This document shows positions 34,560 to 44,132 of a stretch of DNA of 64,000 bases, piece by piece. A program made the translations under genes and the position numbers. This DNA is from Nafulsella turpanensis ZLM-10. GTDB lineage: Bacteria > Bacteroidota > Bacteroidia > Cytophagales > Cyclobacteriaceae. The notes beneath the pieces were generated by a model that was not told where the DNA came from, made no database searches, and saw only the letters and a program-made list of their open reading frames with translations. Where the stretch lies: assembly GCF_000346615.1 (NCBI RefSeq), contig NZ_ANNU01000016.1:24862-88861 (forward strand). Direction: 5' to 3'. The first letter of the stretch is position 1. Every line of letters starts with the position of its first letter.

Positions 34560-36182
34560 ATGAAATATTGGTATAAAAATGCAGTAATCTACTGCCTGGA
34601 TGTGGAAACTTTTATGGATTCCAATGGAGATGGTGTAGGTGATTTTACAGGGCTGAAAAACCGCCTGCAGTACCTTGCCGGCCTTGGGGTTACCTGTATC
34701 TGGATACTGCCTTTTTATGCATCTCCCAACAGAGACAATGGATATGATGTAGCCGACTATTTTGCCATTGGGGAAGCGTTCGGGAATTTCGGCGGTTTTG
34801 TAGAGTTCCTGGAGGCTGCAGAAGAAGCCGGTATTCGGGTGCTGATCGATTTGGTGGTAAACCATACCTCAGATCAGCATCCATGGTTTCAGGAATCACG
34901 GAAGAGTAAAGATTCCAAATACCGCGATTACTACATCTGGTCGGAAGAAAAGCCGGAAGAGGATGGGAAATATGCCATTTTCGGAAAGGAACAGGGGGGT
35001 AACTGGGCCTACGATGAGGCCGCCGATGCTTATTACTATCATACGTTTTACCAGCATCAGCCCGATTTGAATTCGGCAAACCCTGAGGTGCAGAAAGAAA
35101 TAAAAAGAATCATGCACTTTTGGCTGAAGCTGGGCGTGGCGGGCTTCCGAATGGATGCTGTGCCACATATGGTCCGCCAAAAGAAAGAAGGCCAGTTTGA
35201 GGGCGACCCTCACCAGTTTCTGCGCGATTTGCGGGAGTTTGTGGAAGATCAGCGACCAGATGCTCTTTTACTGGCAGAAGTGGACACTGAACCTGAAAAG
35301 TACAAGAACTTTTTTGGCAATAGCGATCAGATGCACATGCTCCTTAACTTTTACCTGGATAATTATCTTTTCCTGTCTTTTGCCCGTAAGAATGCCCGGC
35401 CTATCAAAGATGCCCTGAAGAACCTGCCCCAAACGCTCAAGGGCCAGCAGTATGCTACTTTTCTACGAAACCACGATGAGCTCGACCTGGAGCGCTTAAC
35501 TGACGAAGAGCGGGAGGAGGTTTTTAAAGAGTTTGCTCCTGAGGAGGGCATGCGGATATTCGGACGAGGCATTCGGCGGCGGCTCCCGCCTATGCTCCAG
35601 AATAACCGGCAGCGGTTAGAACTTGCCTATAGCTTGCTGTTTTCGCTGCCAGGCACCCCTGTGTTGCGCTACGGACAGGAAATTGGCATGGGAGAGGATC
35701 TTTCCCTGCCGGGCCGCAACAGTGTGCGCACCCCAATGCAATGGTCCGAGAAACATAATGGAGGCTTTTCTTCTGTACCGGCCGGGCAGCTGGTGCGGCC
35801 GGTTATTTCCGGCGGTGAGTTTGGCTATGAAAAAGTAAACGTAAACCAGCAGCGGCGCGAAAAAAATTCCCTGCTTGCATGGGTGGAAAAAGTGATCCGG
35901 CTGCGCAAAGATTGCCCTTCCTTTGGCTGGGGAGATGTGGAAGTGATAGAAAGTGATGATAAGGTGTTAATTCACTGTTGCCGCTGGGAAGACCAGTTAG
36001 CAGTTGCGGTGCATAACCTTTCAGATAAGCCCTGCTCCTTTCGGCTTGGCCTGCCGGAGGAGGAAGCCTCGCAGCTGGTAGAGCTACTTTCAAATACAGA
36101 GTACGAAGCCTTTGATCCTTCTGCAGGAGAACTGTCACTGACAGGCTTTGGCTATCGTTGGTTTCAAAAGAACGTTTTGTAG
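34560..36182 (+). CDS. GH13 trehalose-synthase-like enzyme (maltose glucosyltransferase family)
   Basis: The 540-residue (beta/alpha)8 enzyme has the standard alpha-amylase regions: LIDLVVNH (region I), GFRMDAVPH with nucleophile Asp199, LLAEVDTEP with acid/base Glu240 and FLRNHDEL with Asp306. The segment after region IV (RIFGRGIRRRLPPML, GEDLSLPGRNSVRTPMQWS) is typical of the TreS group, which interconverts maltose and trehalose. TreS proteins are usually longer by a few dozen residues, so a related alpha-glucosyl hydrolase or transferase remains possible. There is no signal peptide, so it is cytoplasmic. It lies two bases before a second GH13 gene, making a clear operon. A trehalose-phosphatase gene elsewhere in the window (62176) supports trehalose metabolism. 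Confidence 0.85.
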   Translation: MKYWYKNAVIYCLDVETFMDSNGDGVGDFTGLKNRLQYLAGLGVTCIWILPFYASPNRDNGYDVADYFAIGEAFGNFGGFVEFLEAAEEAGIRVLIDLVVNHTSDQHPWFQESRKSKDSKYRDYYIWSEEKPEEDGKYAIFGKEQGGNWAYDEAADAYYYHTFYQHQPDLNSANPEVQKEIKRIMHFWLKLGVAGFRMDAVPHMVRQKKEGQFEGDPHQFLRDLREFVEDQRPDALLLAEVDTEPEKYKNFFGNSDQMHMLLNFYLDNYLFLSFARKNARPIKDALKNLPQTLKGQQYATFLRNHDELDLERLTDEEREEVFKEFAPEEGMRIFGRGIRRRLPPMLQNNRQRLELAYSLLFSLPGTPVLRYGQEIGMGEDLSLPGRNSVRTPMQWSEKHNGGFSSVPAGQLVRPVISGGEFGYEKVNVNQQRREKNSLLAWVEKVIRLRKDCPSFGWGDVEVIESDDKVLIHCCRWEDQLAVAVHNLSDKPCSFRLGLPEEEASQLVELLSNTEYEAFDPSAGELSLTGFGYRWFQKNVL

Positions 36183-36184
36183 GT

Positions 36185-37783
36185 ATGGGTGAAGCAAGTG
36201 ACAAACTACTGTGGTGGCAGAAAGGAACCATCTATCAGGTGTATCCGCGTTCCTTTATGGATAGCAATGGAGATGGGGTAGGCGACCTGCAGGGTATCAT
36301 CTCCAGGCTCGATTACCTGGAGTGGCTGGGAGTATCTGCTGTATGGGTCTCGCCCATTTACCCCTCGCCCATGGCCGACTTTGGATACGATATTTCCGAT
36401 TATACGGCTATCCATCCTATGTTCGGCAGTATGGATGACTTCGATGAGTTGCTAGCAGAGGTGCACAGGCGTAACCTTAAACTTATTCTCGACCTGGTTC
36501 CCAACCATACTTCCAGCGAACATCCATGGTTTAAGGAATCGCGGAGCTCGCGGAACAACCCCAAGCGCGACTGGTATCTCTGGCAGGACCCTGCTCCCGA
36601 CGGAGGCCCTCCTAATAACTGGCTGAGTACCTTTGGAGGAAGTGCATGGGAAAAGGATGAGCAGACAGGGCAGTACTATTATCATGCTTACCTGAAAGAG
36701 CAGCCGGACCTGAACTGGCGGAACCCGGAGGTGCAGGAAGCGATGTTAGATGTGATGCGCTTTTGGCTCGATAAGGGTGTCGATGGTTTTAGGGTCGACG
36801 TGATGTGGCATATGATAAAGGATGAGCAGTACCGCAACAATCCCACCAATCCGGACTATACTCCCGATATGCCTCCCTTCAAAAAACAAATTGCCGCTTA
36901 TTCAGTCGACCAGCCGGAGGTGCACCAAGTGGTTACAAAAATGCGCCACCTTTTAGATCAATACGAGGAGCGGGTAATGATTGGGGAAATATACCTTTCG
37001 GTCGATAAGCTGGTGACCTACTACGGCAATGAGAATGATGAGGCGCACCTCCCCTTTAACTTTCAGCTGATTAGCCTGCCATGGGAGGCGCGGCAAATTG
37101 CCCGTGCCATTGACCAGTACGAAGGAGCTCTGCCAGCCAATGCCTGGCCTAACTGGGTGCTTGGTAACCACGATAAACCCCGCATTGCCAGCAGGGTGGG
37201 TAAGCCGCAGGCCCGCATTGCCGCCATGCTACTCTTAACTCTTAGGGGTACCCCTACCCTGTACTATGGCGATGAACTGGGTATGCAGGATGTTTTTATT
37301 CCTGCCGGGCAGGTGCAGGATCCCTGGGAGAAGAATGAGCCTGGCCTGGGGCTGGGTCGCGACCCCGTGCGCACACCTATGCAGTGGAATGCCGCCGATG
37401 GGGCTGGCTTTACAACGGCTACTCCCTGGTTGCCGCTATCGGCAAACTATAAGGAGGATAATGTGGAGGTGGAGCAGCAGGATTCTTCTTCCTTCCTGAA
37501 TTTTTATCGGCGTTTAATTGCGCTCCGGCAGGCCGAGCCTGCTTTGTATGCAGGCCGTTACATTCCTTTACCTGCCGGACAAAGTGTGATAGCCTACTTT
37601 AGAGAAGCGGAGGGTAAACGTTTTCTGATTGTCCTAAACCTCTCTCACAGCCCTGCCAGCCTCACTCTAAAGGAAGGAATGGAAGGAGAGGTTGTTTTAT
37701 CCAGTTTGTCTACAGAAGAGAAGCGAAAGGTAAAAGGAGAGATAAGTCTTAGGGGAGATGAGGGATTAATTATTGGGGTGTAA
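36185..37783 (+). CDS. GH13 alpha-glucosidase / oligo-1,6-glucosidase-like enzyme
   Basis: The 532-residue cytoplasmic enzyme has start ATG at 36185, two bases after the preceding stop; the frame is open nine codons further but that overlaps the upstream gene. MADFGYDISDY, LILDLVPNHTS, GFRVDVM (nucleophile Asp205), MIGEIY (acid/base Glu268) and LGNHDKPRIASR (Asp330) fit the alpha-glucosidase branch of GH13. Val after GFR, as in GFRVDV, is common in enzymes that cut alpha-1,4-linked ends and related disaccharides. It probably releases glucose from maltooligosaccharides or similar sugars produced by the upstream transport and hydrolysis system. A terminator follows at 37835-37882. Confidence 0.88.
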   Translation: MGEASDKLLWWQKGTIYQVYPRSFMDSNGDGVGDLQGIISRLDYLEWLGVSAVWVSPIYPSPMADFGYDISDYTAIHPMFGSMDDFDELLAEVHRRNLKLILDLVPNHTSSEHPWFKESRSSRNNPKRDWYLWQDPAPDGGPPNNWLSTFGGSAWEKDEQTGQYYYHAYLKEQPDLNWRNPEVQEAMLDVMRFWLDKGVDGFRVDVMWHMIKDEQYRNNPTNPDYTPDMPPFKKQIAAYSVDQPEVHQVVTKMRHLLDQYEERVMIGEIYLSVDKLVTYYGNENDEAHLPFNFQLISLPWEARQIARAIDQYEGALPANAWPNWVLGNHDKPRIASRVGKPQARIAAMLLLTLRGTPTLYYGDELGMQDVFIPAGQVQDPWEKNEPGLGLGRDPVRTPMQWNAADGAGFTTATPWLPLSANYKEDNVEVEQQDSSSFLNFYRRLIALRQAEPALYAGRYIPLPAGQSVIAYFREAEGKRFLIVLNLSHSPASLTLKEGMEGEVVLSSLSTEEKRKVKGEISLRGDEGLIIGV

Positions 37784-37834
37784 GCTTACCAAAAGACGCA
37801 ATACTTCTTATTCCAAAGCGTTAGGGGAATGGAA

Positions 37835-37882
37835 GCGCCTCTTCGGTAAAGGGGGATGTTTGTTAAGGGAGGTGCCTTTTTT
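37835..37882 (+). terminator. Terminator after the GH13 pair
   Basis: GCGCCTC (37835-37841) pairs with GAGGTGC (37869-37875) with one G-T pair and a long loop, followed by six T. Confidence 0.55.
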
Positions 37883-38285
37883 ATTGTTTTTCCATCATTT
37901 TTCTTGAATATGTTTGTTTAAGTGGAGATAATACTTAATTTTCACCTAATGTTATAAGTGGAAAGTAGCTGAAAAGAATATTACAAAATTTTCTTACTAC
38001 TTCATTGCCTGTGTATTAGGTAAAGGGAGGTTTAAAAAGGGAAAATAATTTAAGCCGGAGGTAATATTTTCATTGTTTTTCCTGCTAATGCCTTTATATC
38101 TGAGCCTATCCAGTAAAGAATTTTGGTGCCTGAAAATGTTTTTGCTGATGATCGGCGAAGGGATGTAGATCAGCTAAAGAATTCAGTTGCACGTTCTCTG
38201 TCCTTTTCCGGATGCAGGCCCTTATTAGCCGGTTTACAATCTTAATGCCAACAACACCAACACTCTAACCAATAAAATTGTATTC
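37883..38285. other. AT-rich gap before the GRAS-like gene
   Basis: About 400 bases without a supported gene. TTTG near 37913 followed after about 19 bases by TAATTTTC is promoter-like but is 350 bases from the next start. No structured RNA was recognised. Confidence 0.35.
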
Positions 38286-39383
38286 ATGAATAACCTTATC
38301 CAGGAAGAAATCCCGCTGAAAGCAGGGGGACAGGTACCGGCCCCCCTGCTGGAGGCCGCCGATGCCATAATGAACGGTCAGGATGAAGTGGCTGCCGCTT
38401 TACTGTCCTCTTTTGAGCCTGCCGATGATATTAGCAGAATTTGCGCCCAGGCCATTTTGGGGCAGAAAAAAGGAGCCGATCATATTTACCTGAGCGGCTT
38501 AACCGATAAAGACAAGCAGATAAATGTGTTTGACCTTGTGTTGCAAAATGTTGATTCGGTACGGGTGGCCACAGGTACCGCTTTTAACATGATGCGTGAC
38601 TTCTACAGCCAGGGGCAGCGTTCCTTTACCCACTTTAACATAGGAATCGGTAAAGGCCACTTTGAGGTGCAATTGATTAAAGCCCTTGCCGAGGGGCAAA
38701 AAACACTGCCTTCGCTCATTAAAATGGTGGGACTCGATATAGATGAGTACTCTTTAAAAGAAGCAGGTGAAAATATTAGCAGGGCAGCCACTCAATACCT
38801 GCCGCCGGATGTTAAAGTGGAGTATACCGCTATTTGTGCCTTTGCCGAGAAAGTGCCGGAAGAAATGTGGGAGCAGCTGAGAGAGCATGAAACCGATTCG
38901 CTGGGTGTTATTTCGGCCTTTACCCTGCACCACTTATCCGCGGCAAGAGATCGCCACAAGGTGCTCAGTAATATAGCTGCCTGCCGGGCAGGTGTATTTT
39001 TGCAGATTGAGCCGGATGTGAACCACTTTACACCTGATTTGCGCGACAGGCTGGTCAATTGCTGGACCCACTTTGGCACGCTCTTTAAGCTGATAGACCA
39101 GAAGGGCCTGCAGGAGGTAGAATCTAACGCATTAAAGTACCTTTTCTTTAAGCGTGAAATTGAGGATATACTCAGTAGCGACGAGAGCTCCCGTTTCGAA
39201 AAACATGAAGATGCGCCTGCCTGGACCGAAAGGTGTAAAAGGGCAGGTTTCTACCTGATAGATTTACCTTACCAGGTTTCGGAAGAAATACCAGGTTTTA
39301 CTTACCATTATGGCAAAGGCCACATTCGTATGACTTACGAAGAGGTGCCAATGGTGGCGGTAATAATGGCGACACTGTACTAA
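38286..39383 (+). CDS. Bacterial GRAS-like protein (Rossmann methyltransferase-like fold)
   Basis: The 365-residue soluble protein resembles the GRAS domain known mainly from plant regulators. The stretch AFNMMRDFYSQGQRSF followed by THFNIGIGKGHFEVQLIKAL and MVGLDIDEY parallels the GRAS core VHIID pattern (ANQAILEA, HVIDFDIGQGxQWPxLIQALA, LRITGI). Later, LGVISAFTLHHL and CWTHFGTLFKLIDQKGLQ fit the PFYRE-like part, and the C-terminus (KRAGFYLIDLPYQ) fits the SAW region. Bacterial GRAS proteins have been proposed to be small-molecule methyltransferases or binders. No other protein type explains these blocks better; a diverged class I methyltransferase is the alternative. It stands alone, ending at a shared bidirectional terminator. 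Confidence 0.65.
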   Translation: MNNLIQEEIPLKAGGQVPAPLLEAADAIMNGQDEVAAALLSSFEPADDISRICAQAILGQKKGADHIYLSGLTDKDKQINVFDLVLQNVDSVRVATGTAFNMMRDFYSQGQRSFTHFNIGIGKGHFEVQLIKALAEGQKTLPSLIKMVGLDIDEYSLKEAGENISRAATQYLPPDVKVEYTAICAFAEKVPEEMWEQLREHETDSLGVISAFTLHHLSAARDRHKVLSNIAACRAGVFLQIEPDVNHFTPDLRDRLVNCWTHFGTLFKLIDQKGLQEVESNALKYLFFKREIEDILSSDESSRFEKHEDAPAWTERCKRAGFYLIDLPYQVSEEIPGFTYHYGKGHIRMTYEEVPMVAVIMATLY

Positions 39384-39392
39384 GGCAGCGAA

Positions 39393-39445
39393 AATTACCA
39401 TAAAAAAAGCGCGGCATTTACTGCCGCGCTTTTTTTATGGTAATT
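39393..39445. terminator. Bidirectional terminator between convergent genes
   Basis: Positions 39393-39416 and 39422-39445 form a perfect 24-bp stem with a 5-base loop (TTTAC). The core GCGCGGCA/TGCCGCGC is flanked by A7 and T7, so it works in both directions. It overlaps the last codons and stop of the minus-strand gene ending at 39435. Confidence 0.95.
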
Positions 39446-39827
39446 CTGCCATCCACTCCTTAGCTTTGCTAACATCGTCGAAGTAGCGTATTTCCACCGG
39501 TCCTTCCGACTGCTTTTTAAAATTTTCTACCGACATCTGCGAAAAAACGTTCGACGGTACCACAAAAGCCATATACTTTAGGCCATCTTTAATGAGCAGA
39601 GGCATGGAGTAACTATTTACCCATTCTGTGTCTTCCTTTTTTACCATGCCAAAATCCTTCGTATTGCTCAGGATTTTGTTGAGCTTTTTATCTTTGAATA
39701 AATCAATGGATTTCTGAATCCCTTCTCTAAATCTTTCAGAGGAGGCAAAGCCTTTCCAGTTCTGGATCAGGCATTTTAACTCATCATCACGCTCAATGAC
39801 GATGTTCTGGCTTTCAAAAACTTTCAT
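39435..39827 (-). CDS. SpoIIAA/STAS-like small protein
   Basis: The 130-residue cytoplasmic protein alternates strands and helices: an early strand (FESQNIVIERDDELKCLIQNW), helix FREGIQKSIDLFKDKK, strand LNKILSNTKDFGMV and a late IRYFDDVSKAKEWMAEL. That last segment is the typical ending of STAS/SpoIIAA-like proteins seen in Bacteroidota. Such proteins are often of unknown role, possibly in binding lipids or partner regulators. There is no partner kinase or anti-sigma gene nearby. The assignment is by overall pattern. Its final codons are inside the terminator stem. Confidence 0.5.
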   Translation of the reverse strand: MKVFESQNIVIERDDELKCLIQNWKGFASSERFREGIQKSIDLFKDKKLNKILSNTKDFGMVKKEDTEWVNSYSMPLLIKDGLKYMAFVVPSNVFSQMSVENFKKQSEGPVEIRYFDDVSKAKEWMAELP

Positions 39828-40038
39828 CTTATTTTATTGGTTTGGAGGTTCGATAATACGCAAAAAATCCGTGTTTTTTACTCTTTCAGGGCATAACAAT
39901 AGCGAATATAGTTATTTATTTGCTTTAAAGGCATATTGTTGCCACATGTCTAAAAGTTTAGTTATAAGCAGGAGGTAGAAACAACTCCGCACAGGCCGAA
40001 CCCGACAGGGGAATTTTGGCCGATGCCTGCTTGGCTGC
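39828..40038. other. Short gap without gene
   Basis: Nothing supported was found apart from AT-rich sequence upstream of the STAS-like gene, which probably holds its promoter. Confidence 0.35.
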
Positions 40039-40404
40039 TCAGGACAGAATATAGCTGCTCAGGTGGCGGTAGAAATCAATTGCATCGTCGGGCGTGCGTA
40101 GTTTAAAGTCGAAGTAACTACTGCCCACGCTTATTTCCACCTCGGGCGAAAAAACAGCAAGATTGCCCTTTGCCAGGCTTACACTTTCTATTTTGGTATA
40201 TGGAATGGTTACAATGCTGCGCTGGTTACTGCCCAGGGATTTATCAATCAGTAAGACTCTTTTATTGGTAAGAATAAGGTAATCCTCGGTGAGGAGATAC
40301 ATTTGCTGGATAGTTTCCTGGGGGAGAATAAGAAGGGCGGTTTCTTCCCTGGCTTTGGTGAGTACCTTCTTTATTTTGTCTTCCTTGCTTTCAAAAAGTT
40401 TCAT
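40039..40404 (-). CDS. Bacterial PH-domain protein
   Basis: The protein has 121 residues from the ATG at 40404. The frame is open to 40431, but the best promoter box is at 40431-40438, so the longer form would not be made. The sequence matches the bacterial pleckstrin-like fold (bPH): EDYLILTNKRVLLIDK, TIPYTKIESVSL, then VEISVGSSYFDFKL and a C-terminal helix AIDFYRHLSSYI. Such domains are short beta barrels with a capping helix and often take part in membrane or stress functions; the ligand is unknown. It is divergent from the barrel protein at 40517. Confidence 0.75.
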   Translation of the reverse strand: MKLFESKEDKIKKVLTKAREETALLILPQETIQQMYLLTEDYLILTNKRVLLIDKSLGSNQRSIVTIPYTKIESVSLAKGNLAVFSPEVEISVGSSYFDFKLRTPDDAIDFYRHLSSYILS

Positions 40405-40430
40405 ACTTAAGGCTTGTTTCTTACTTAACA

Positions 40431-40438
40431 CAAAATTA
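40431..40438 (-). promoter_or_regulatory. Perfect TAnnTTTG box upstream of the PH-domain gene
   Basis: On the minus strand TAATTTTG lies at 40431-40438, placing the transcript start near 40424 and the leader at about 20 bases. No convincing TTTG element was found 19-21 bases upstream. Confidence 0.4.
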
Positions 40439-40516
40439 TGCTTATTTTTGTTTTGGCAGCGGTAGTATGGCTGTGATTTATAGTATTTTTATTATTTCAG
40501 CAGAAAGAATTTTTGC

Positions 40517-41155
40517 ATGGCGAAGTTGTTGCTTTTATTAGGGTGCTGGTTTTTACCGCTTGGCCTGCTGGCACAGACAAGTGTTGGCCTCAGGGGCGGT
40601 AGTTCCCTTTCCCGTGTTAATTTTGATCCGCCGACGGCACAGGAGTTTGTAAATGGGTTTGAGGCAGGATTGGTAGGCCGCTTCCTTAATACTCCACACC
40701 TGGGCTTACAGCTTGAGTTAAACTACAGTGTGCAGGGTTTTCATCTTTACCCCGCCACCCCGGAGGCATATAAGAGGGAGTTCCATTACATACAGTTGCC
40801 TCTGACCTCTTTTCTGCAAATGGGTCGCGGGCGTTTAAAGTTTAATGTACAGGCGGGGGCATTTGCAGCCTACGCCTTTAAAAAAACAGATGTGTTGTTA
40901 CCGGCTGCCGAAGCAGAGCCCCGCTATGTGTATGCTCACCAGGAAGAGCTTCCCTGGCAGTATGGCGTGCTGGCGGCCGCAGGCCCGGCTTTTCATTTTA
41001 ACTTTGGTATATTGCAGCTGGAAGCCCGCTTTACGCAGCACCTAAGCGATTTTTGGGAGGCAGATTTCAGTCGCGACGACGATTTTGATATTTCACAACA
41101 GCAAACAATAACTTTTGGCGCACAGTGGCTGTATACTTTCAGGAAGAAGCGCTAA
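40517..41155 (+). CDS. Outer membrane beta-barrel protein (PorT-like family)
   Basis: The 212-residue protein has a signal peptide cleaved near GLLAQ-TSVGL. The mature part shows alternating strands typical of eight-stranded barrels: VGLRGGSSLSRV, LGLQLELNYSVQGF, FHYIQLPLTSFLQM, LKFNVQAGAFAAYAF, LQLEARFTQHLSDF and a final strand ending QWLYTFRKKR. It belongs with the small outer-membrane-protein beta-barrel families abundant in Bacteroidota. The function is unknown. It lies 44 bases before the MoxR gene and may be cotranscribed with it. Confidence 0.8.
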   Translation: MAKLLLLLGCWFLPLGLLAQTSVGLRGGSSLSRVNFDPPTAQEFVNGFEAGLVGRFLNTPHLGLQLELNYSVQGFHLYPATPEAYKREFHYIQLPLTSFLQMGRGRLKFNVQAGAFAAYAFKKTDVLLPAAEAEPRYVYAHQEELPWQYGVLAAAGPAFHFNFGILQLEARFTQHLSDFWEADFSRDDDFDISQQQTITFGAQWLYTFRKKR

Positions 41156-41199
41156 ACAGCCAGCTGGTTCGTTACTAATTAAGAAAATAAAAACCGCAG

Positions 41200-42195
<996 letters not shown>

Positions 42196-42497
42196 GTTTT
42201 AAGGCAGTCATTCCTGCAGGTATGACTAATATTCCTGCCGGTTTAATGATTAGGGAAATTACGTTGCTTCAGCTATTCTGGGCAGCCCTTTCGGCTATTC
42301 CTGCTTTTTCTTAAGGAGAAACTTTTCTGTTTCCGCCACGTAGGTGGAACGTAACAGCAAACGTAAGGAAAAAGCCCTGTTCACAAATATTTTTACAGCA
42401 AACAGGAAAGTTTTCGGTTGGCAATTATTTTCCCTGTTCTTATCTTGTATTATTAGGGTAAAATTTTTAATAATTATAAAAGTTTGATAGATTCTGT
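42196..42497. other. Gap after moxR, no gene seen
   Basis: The sequence holds only short frames. A weak pairing TTCCGCCACG/CGTAGGTGGAA near 42330-42351 may be a hairpin, but no terminator with a T run was found. Confidence 0.35.
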
Positions 42498-42505
42498 TAA
42501 TTTTG
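42498..42505 (+). promoter_or_regulatory. Perfect TAnnTTTG box upstream of the thioredoxin-fold gene
   Basis: TAATTTTG at 42498-42505 would place the transcript start near 42512. No clear TTTG element lies at the expected distance. Confidence 0.35.
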
Positions 42506-42586
42506 TGGCAGGTGAAAAGGAAGTAAGTTTTCGCCTTCTTAATTAAAATGGTGGGGAAGGAAAAGGGTCAAAAAGAAGAAACATTC

Positions 42587-43996
42587 ATGAAATTGCATAC
42601 CATTCTGCTGATGGGCCTTATGCTCATGTTAGGACCCTGGTCTTTAGCAGATGAATTTAATAATATAGCAGTTTCGGGGACAATCGAAAATCCTGAGGTA
42701 GAGGAGGTCCGGATTGTGCTCTACAACTTCGTGCCCGGACAAAATAATCTTAGTTCGGTAGCCGCACTGAAGAATGACAACTCCTTCAGTTTTGTATCTT
42801 ACCTGCGCGAGCCTGTTTTCGGGCATATCAGCCATGGAAATTCAAAAGTTCCGATTTACCTCGAGCCTGGCTACGACCTTCGCCTTTCGTTCGATGCAGC
42901 AGCGCCGGAGGAAAGCCTGCGGTTTTCTGGTATAGGGGCGGAGAACAATCAGTTTTTGGCGAGGCGTAGCCAGTTTATTCCTGCTGAGGAAGTGCTGATG
43001 GAACAGCTGCGAAAGCTGGATATAGCAGCCTTTATCGATTGGGCAGGCGAGCAGCGACAGGCACAGCTGGCTTTACTCGAAGAGTATCGCGACTCTTTAA
43101 GCTCTGATTTTGTGGCACTGCAGGAAGCAGATATAGCCTATAACTGGGCTAATCAACTGTTTAGATTAGGGCAGTTTGCAGAAGGTAGGAGGCAAAACCT
43201 GCCTGAAGACTTTCACCTTTTTATGGATGAGGTAAAGCTTCATAATTATGATATGATTGTGCTGCAGTCCTATCGTGAGTTCCTGGAGAACTACCTTCAG
43301 TATAATTATCGGTTAATGAAGGCACAGCTGCCCGACGAAAAAAACAGCTACTACGGGAATATGTATAAGGTGGCCCGGCAAAGCCTGCGCTCCCTGCCGA
43401 GTTACCATATGCAGGCCAAATACCTGGTAAAGGCGCTGGAGCATCTGGGTATCGAAAAGGTAACGGACGAATACATTGAGTTTGCAAATGAATGCCCGGT
43501 GCAGAGCTATAAAAATGTGCTGCACCAGATGGTAAAGGAGCAAACTATTTCTCCTAAAGAACCCGAAATTGTTTTTACTGATGAAGAAGGGCGCAGCATT
43601 CCGCTAACAGAATTAACCGGCAGAATTGTTTTGGTACGCTTCATTAACCACATGTCCGACTCAGTGAGTAAGCTTTTGCGGGAGCATGACCAGGCACTAA
43701 AAGAACGGCTTACTTCTTACAAAGAAGTGCAGTTTTTGCAGCTGCCGATGGAAACCAACCGGGAGGCATATGAGAAAATGGTGTATGCCGATGCCAGCGA
43801 ATACCTGAAGAGCATCATGAACCGACCGAAGCCGGGCCAGGAAAAACCAAAATCCCCTGCTTTTTCCTATATCCTCCTGAACCGGAACGGCTTAGTGGTG
43901 AGTAACAGCCTAGACGATCCCCGTAATGAGCTGGCCATTGAAAAAATAGATGCCCTCCTCCGCCAGGAAAAACTTAATACAGCGGCTGTAGAGTAA
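42587..43996 (+). CDS. Thioredoxin-fold secreted protein without catalytic cysteines
   Basis: The protein has 469 residues from ATG at 42587 (a longer form would begin at 42548). A signal peptide covers about 1-22. A beta-rich N-terminal domain (about 28-110) resembles the DUF4369-type domain found in front of TlpA-like proteins, followed by a helical middle and a C-terminal thioredoxin-like domain (about 335-460: PEIVFTDEEGRSIPL, RIVLVRFINHMSDSVSKLL). Where TlpA proteins carry WCxxC after the first strand, this has NHMSDS, so the redox cysteines are gone. It cannot act as a thiol reductase; a binding or scaffold role is likely. The protein contains one cysteine only (ANECPVQ). Confidence 0.65.
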   Translation: MKLHTILLMGLMLMLGPWSLADEFNNIAVSGTIENPEVEEVRIVLYNFVPGQNNLSSVAALKNDNSFSFVSYLREPVFGHISHGNSKVPIYLEPGYDLRLSFDAAAPEESLRFSGIGAENNQFLARRSQFIPAEEVLMEQLRKLDIAAFIDWAGEQRQAQLALLEEYRDSLSSDFVALQEADIAYNWANQLFRLGQFAEGRRQNLPEDFHLFMDEVKLHNYDMIVLQSYREFLENYLQYNYRLMKAQLPDEKNSYYGNMYKVARQSLRSLPSYHMQAKYLVKALEHLGIEKVTDEYIEFANECPVQSYKNVLHQMVKEQTISPKEPEIVFTDEEGRSIPLTELTGRIVLVRFINHMSDSVSKLLREHDQALKERLTSYKEVQFLQLPMETNREAYEKMVYADASEYLKSIMNRPKPGQEKPKSPAFSYILLNRNGLVVSNSLDDPRNELAIEKIDALLRQEKLNTAAVE

Positions 43997-44132
43997 ACAA
44001 TGGAGGATTCGTGCCGGGAGCTGCCCGAAACAAGGTTTAATTTAATCTGGAGCCAGTAGGCTTCCTAAAAGAGTATTTAAGAGTGAAGGGCCGAGCACTA
44101 GCCGCCCAGCCCCTGCTATCTTCTCTCCTTCT

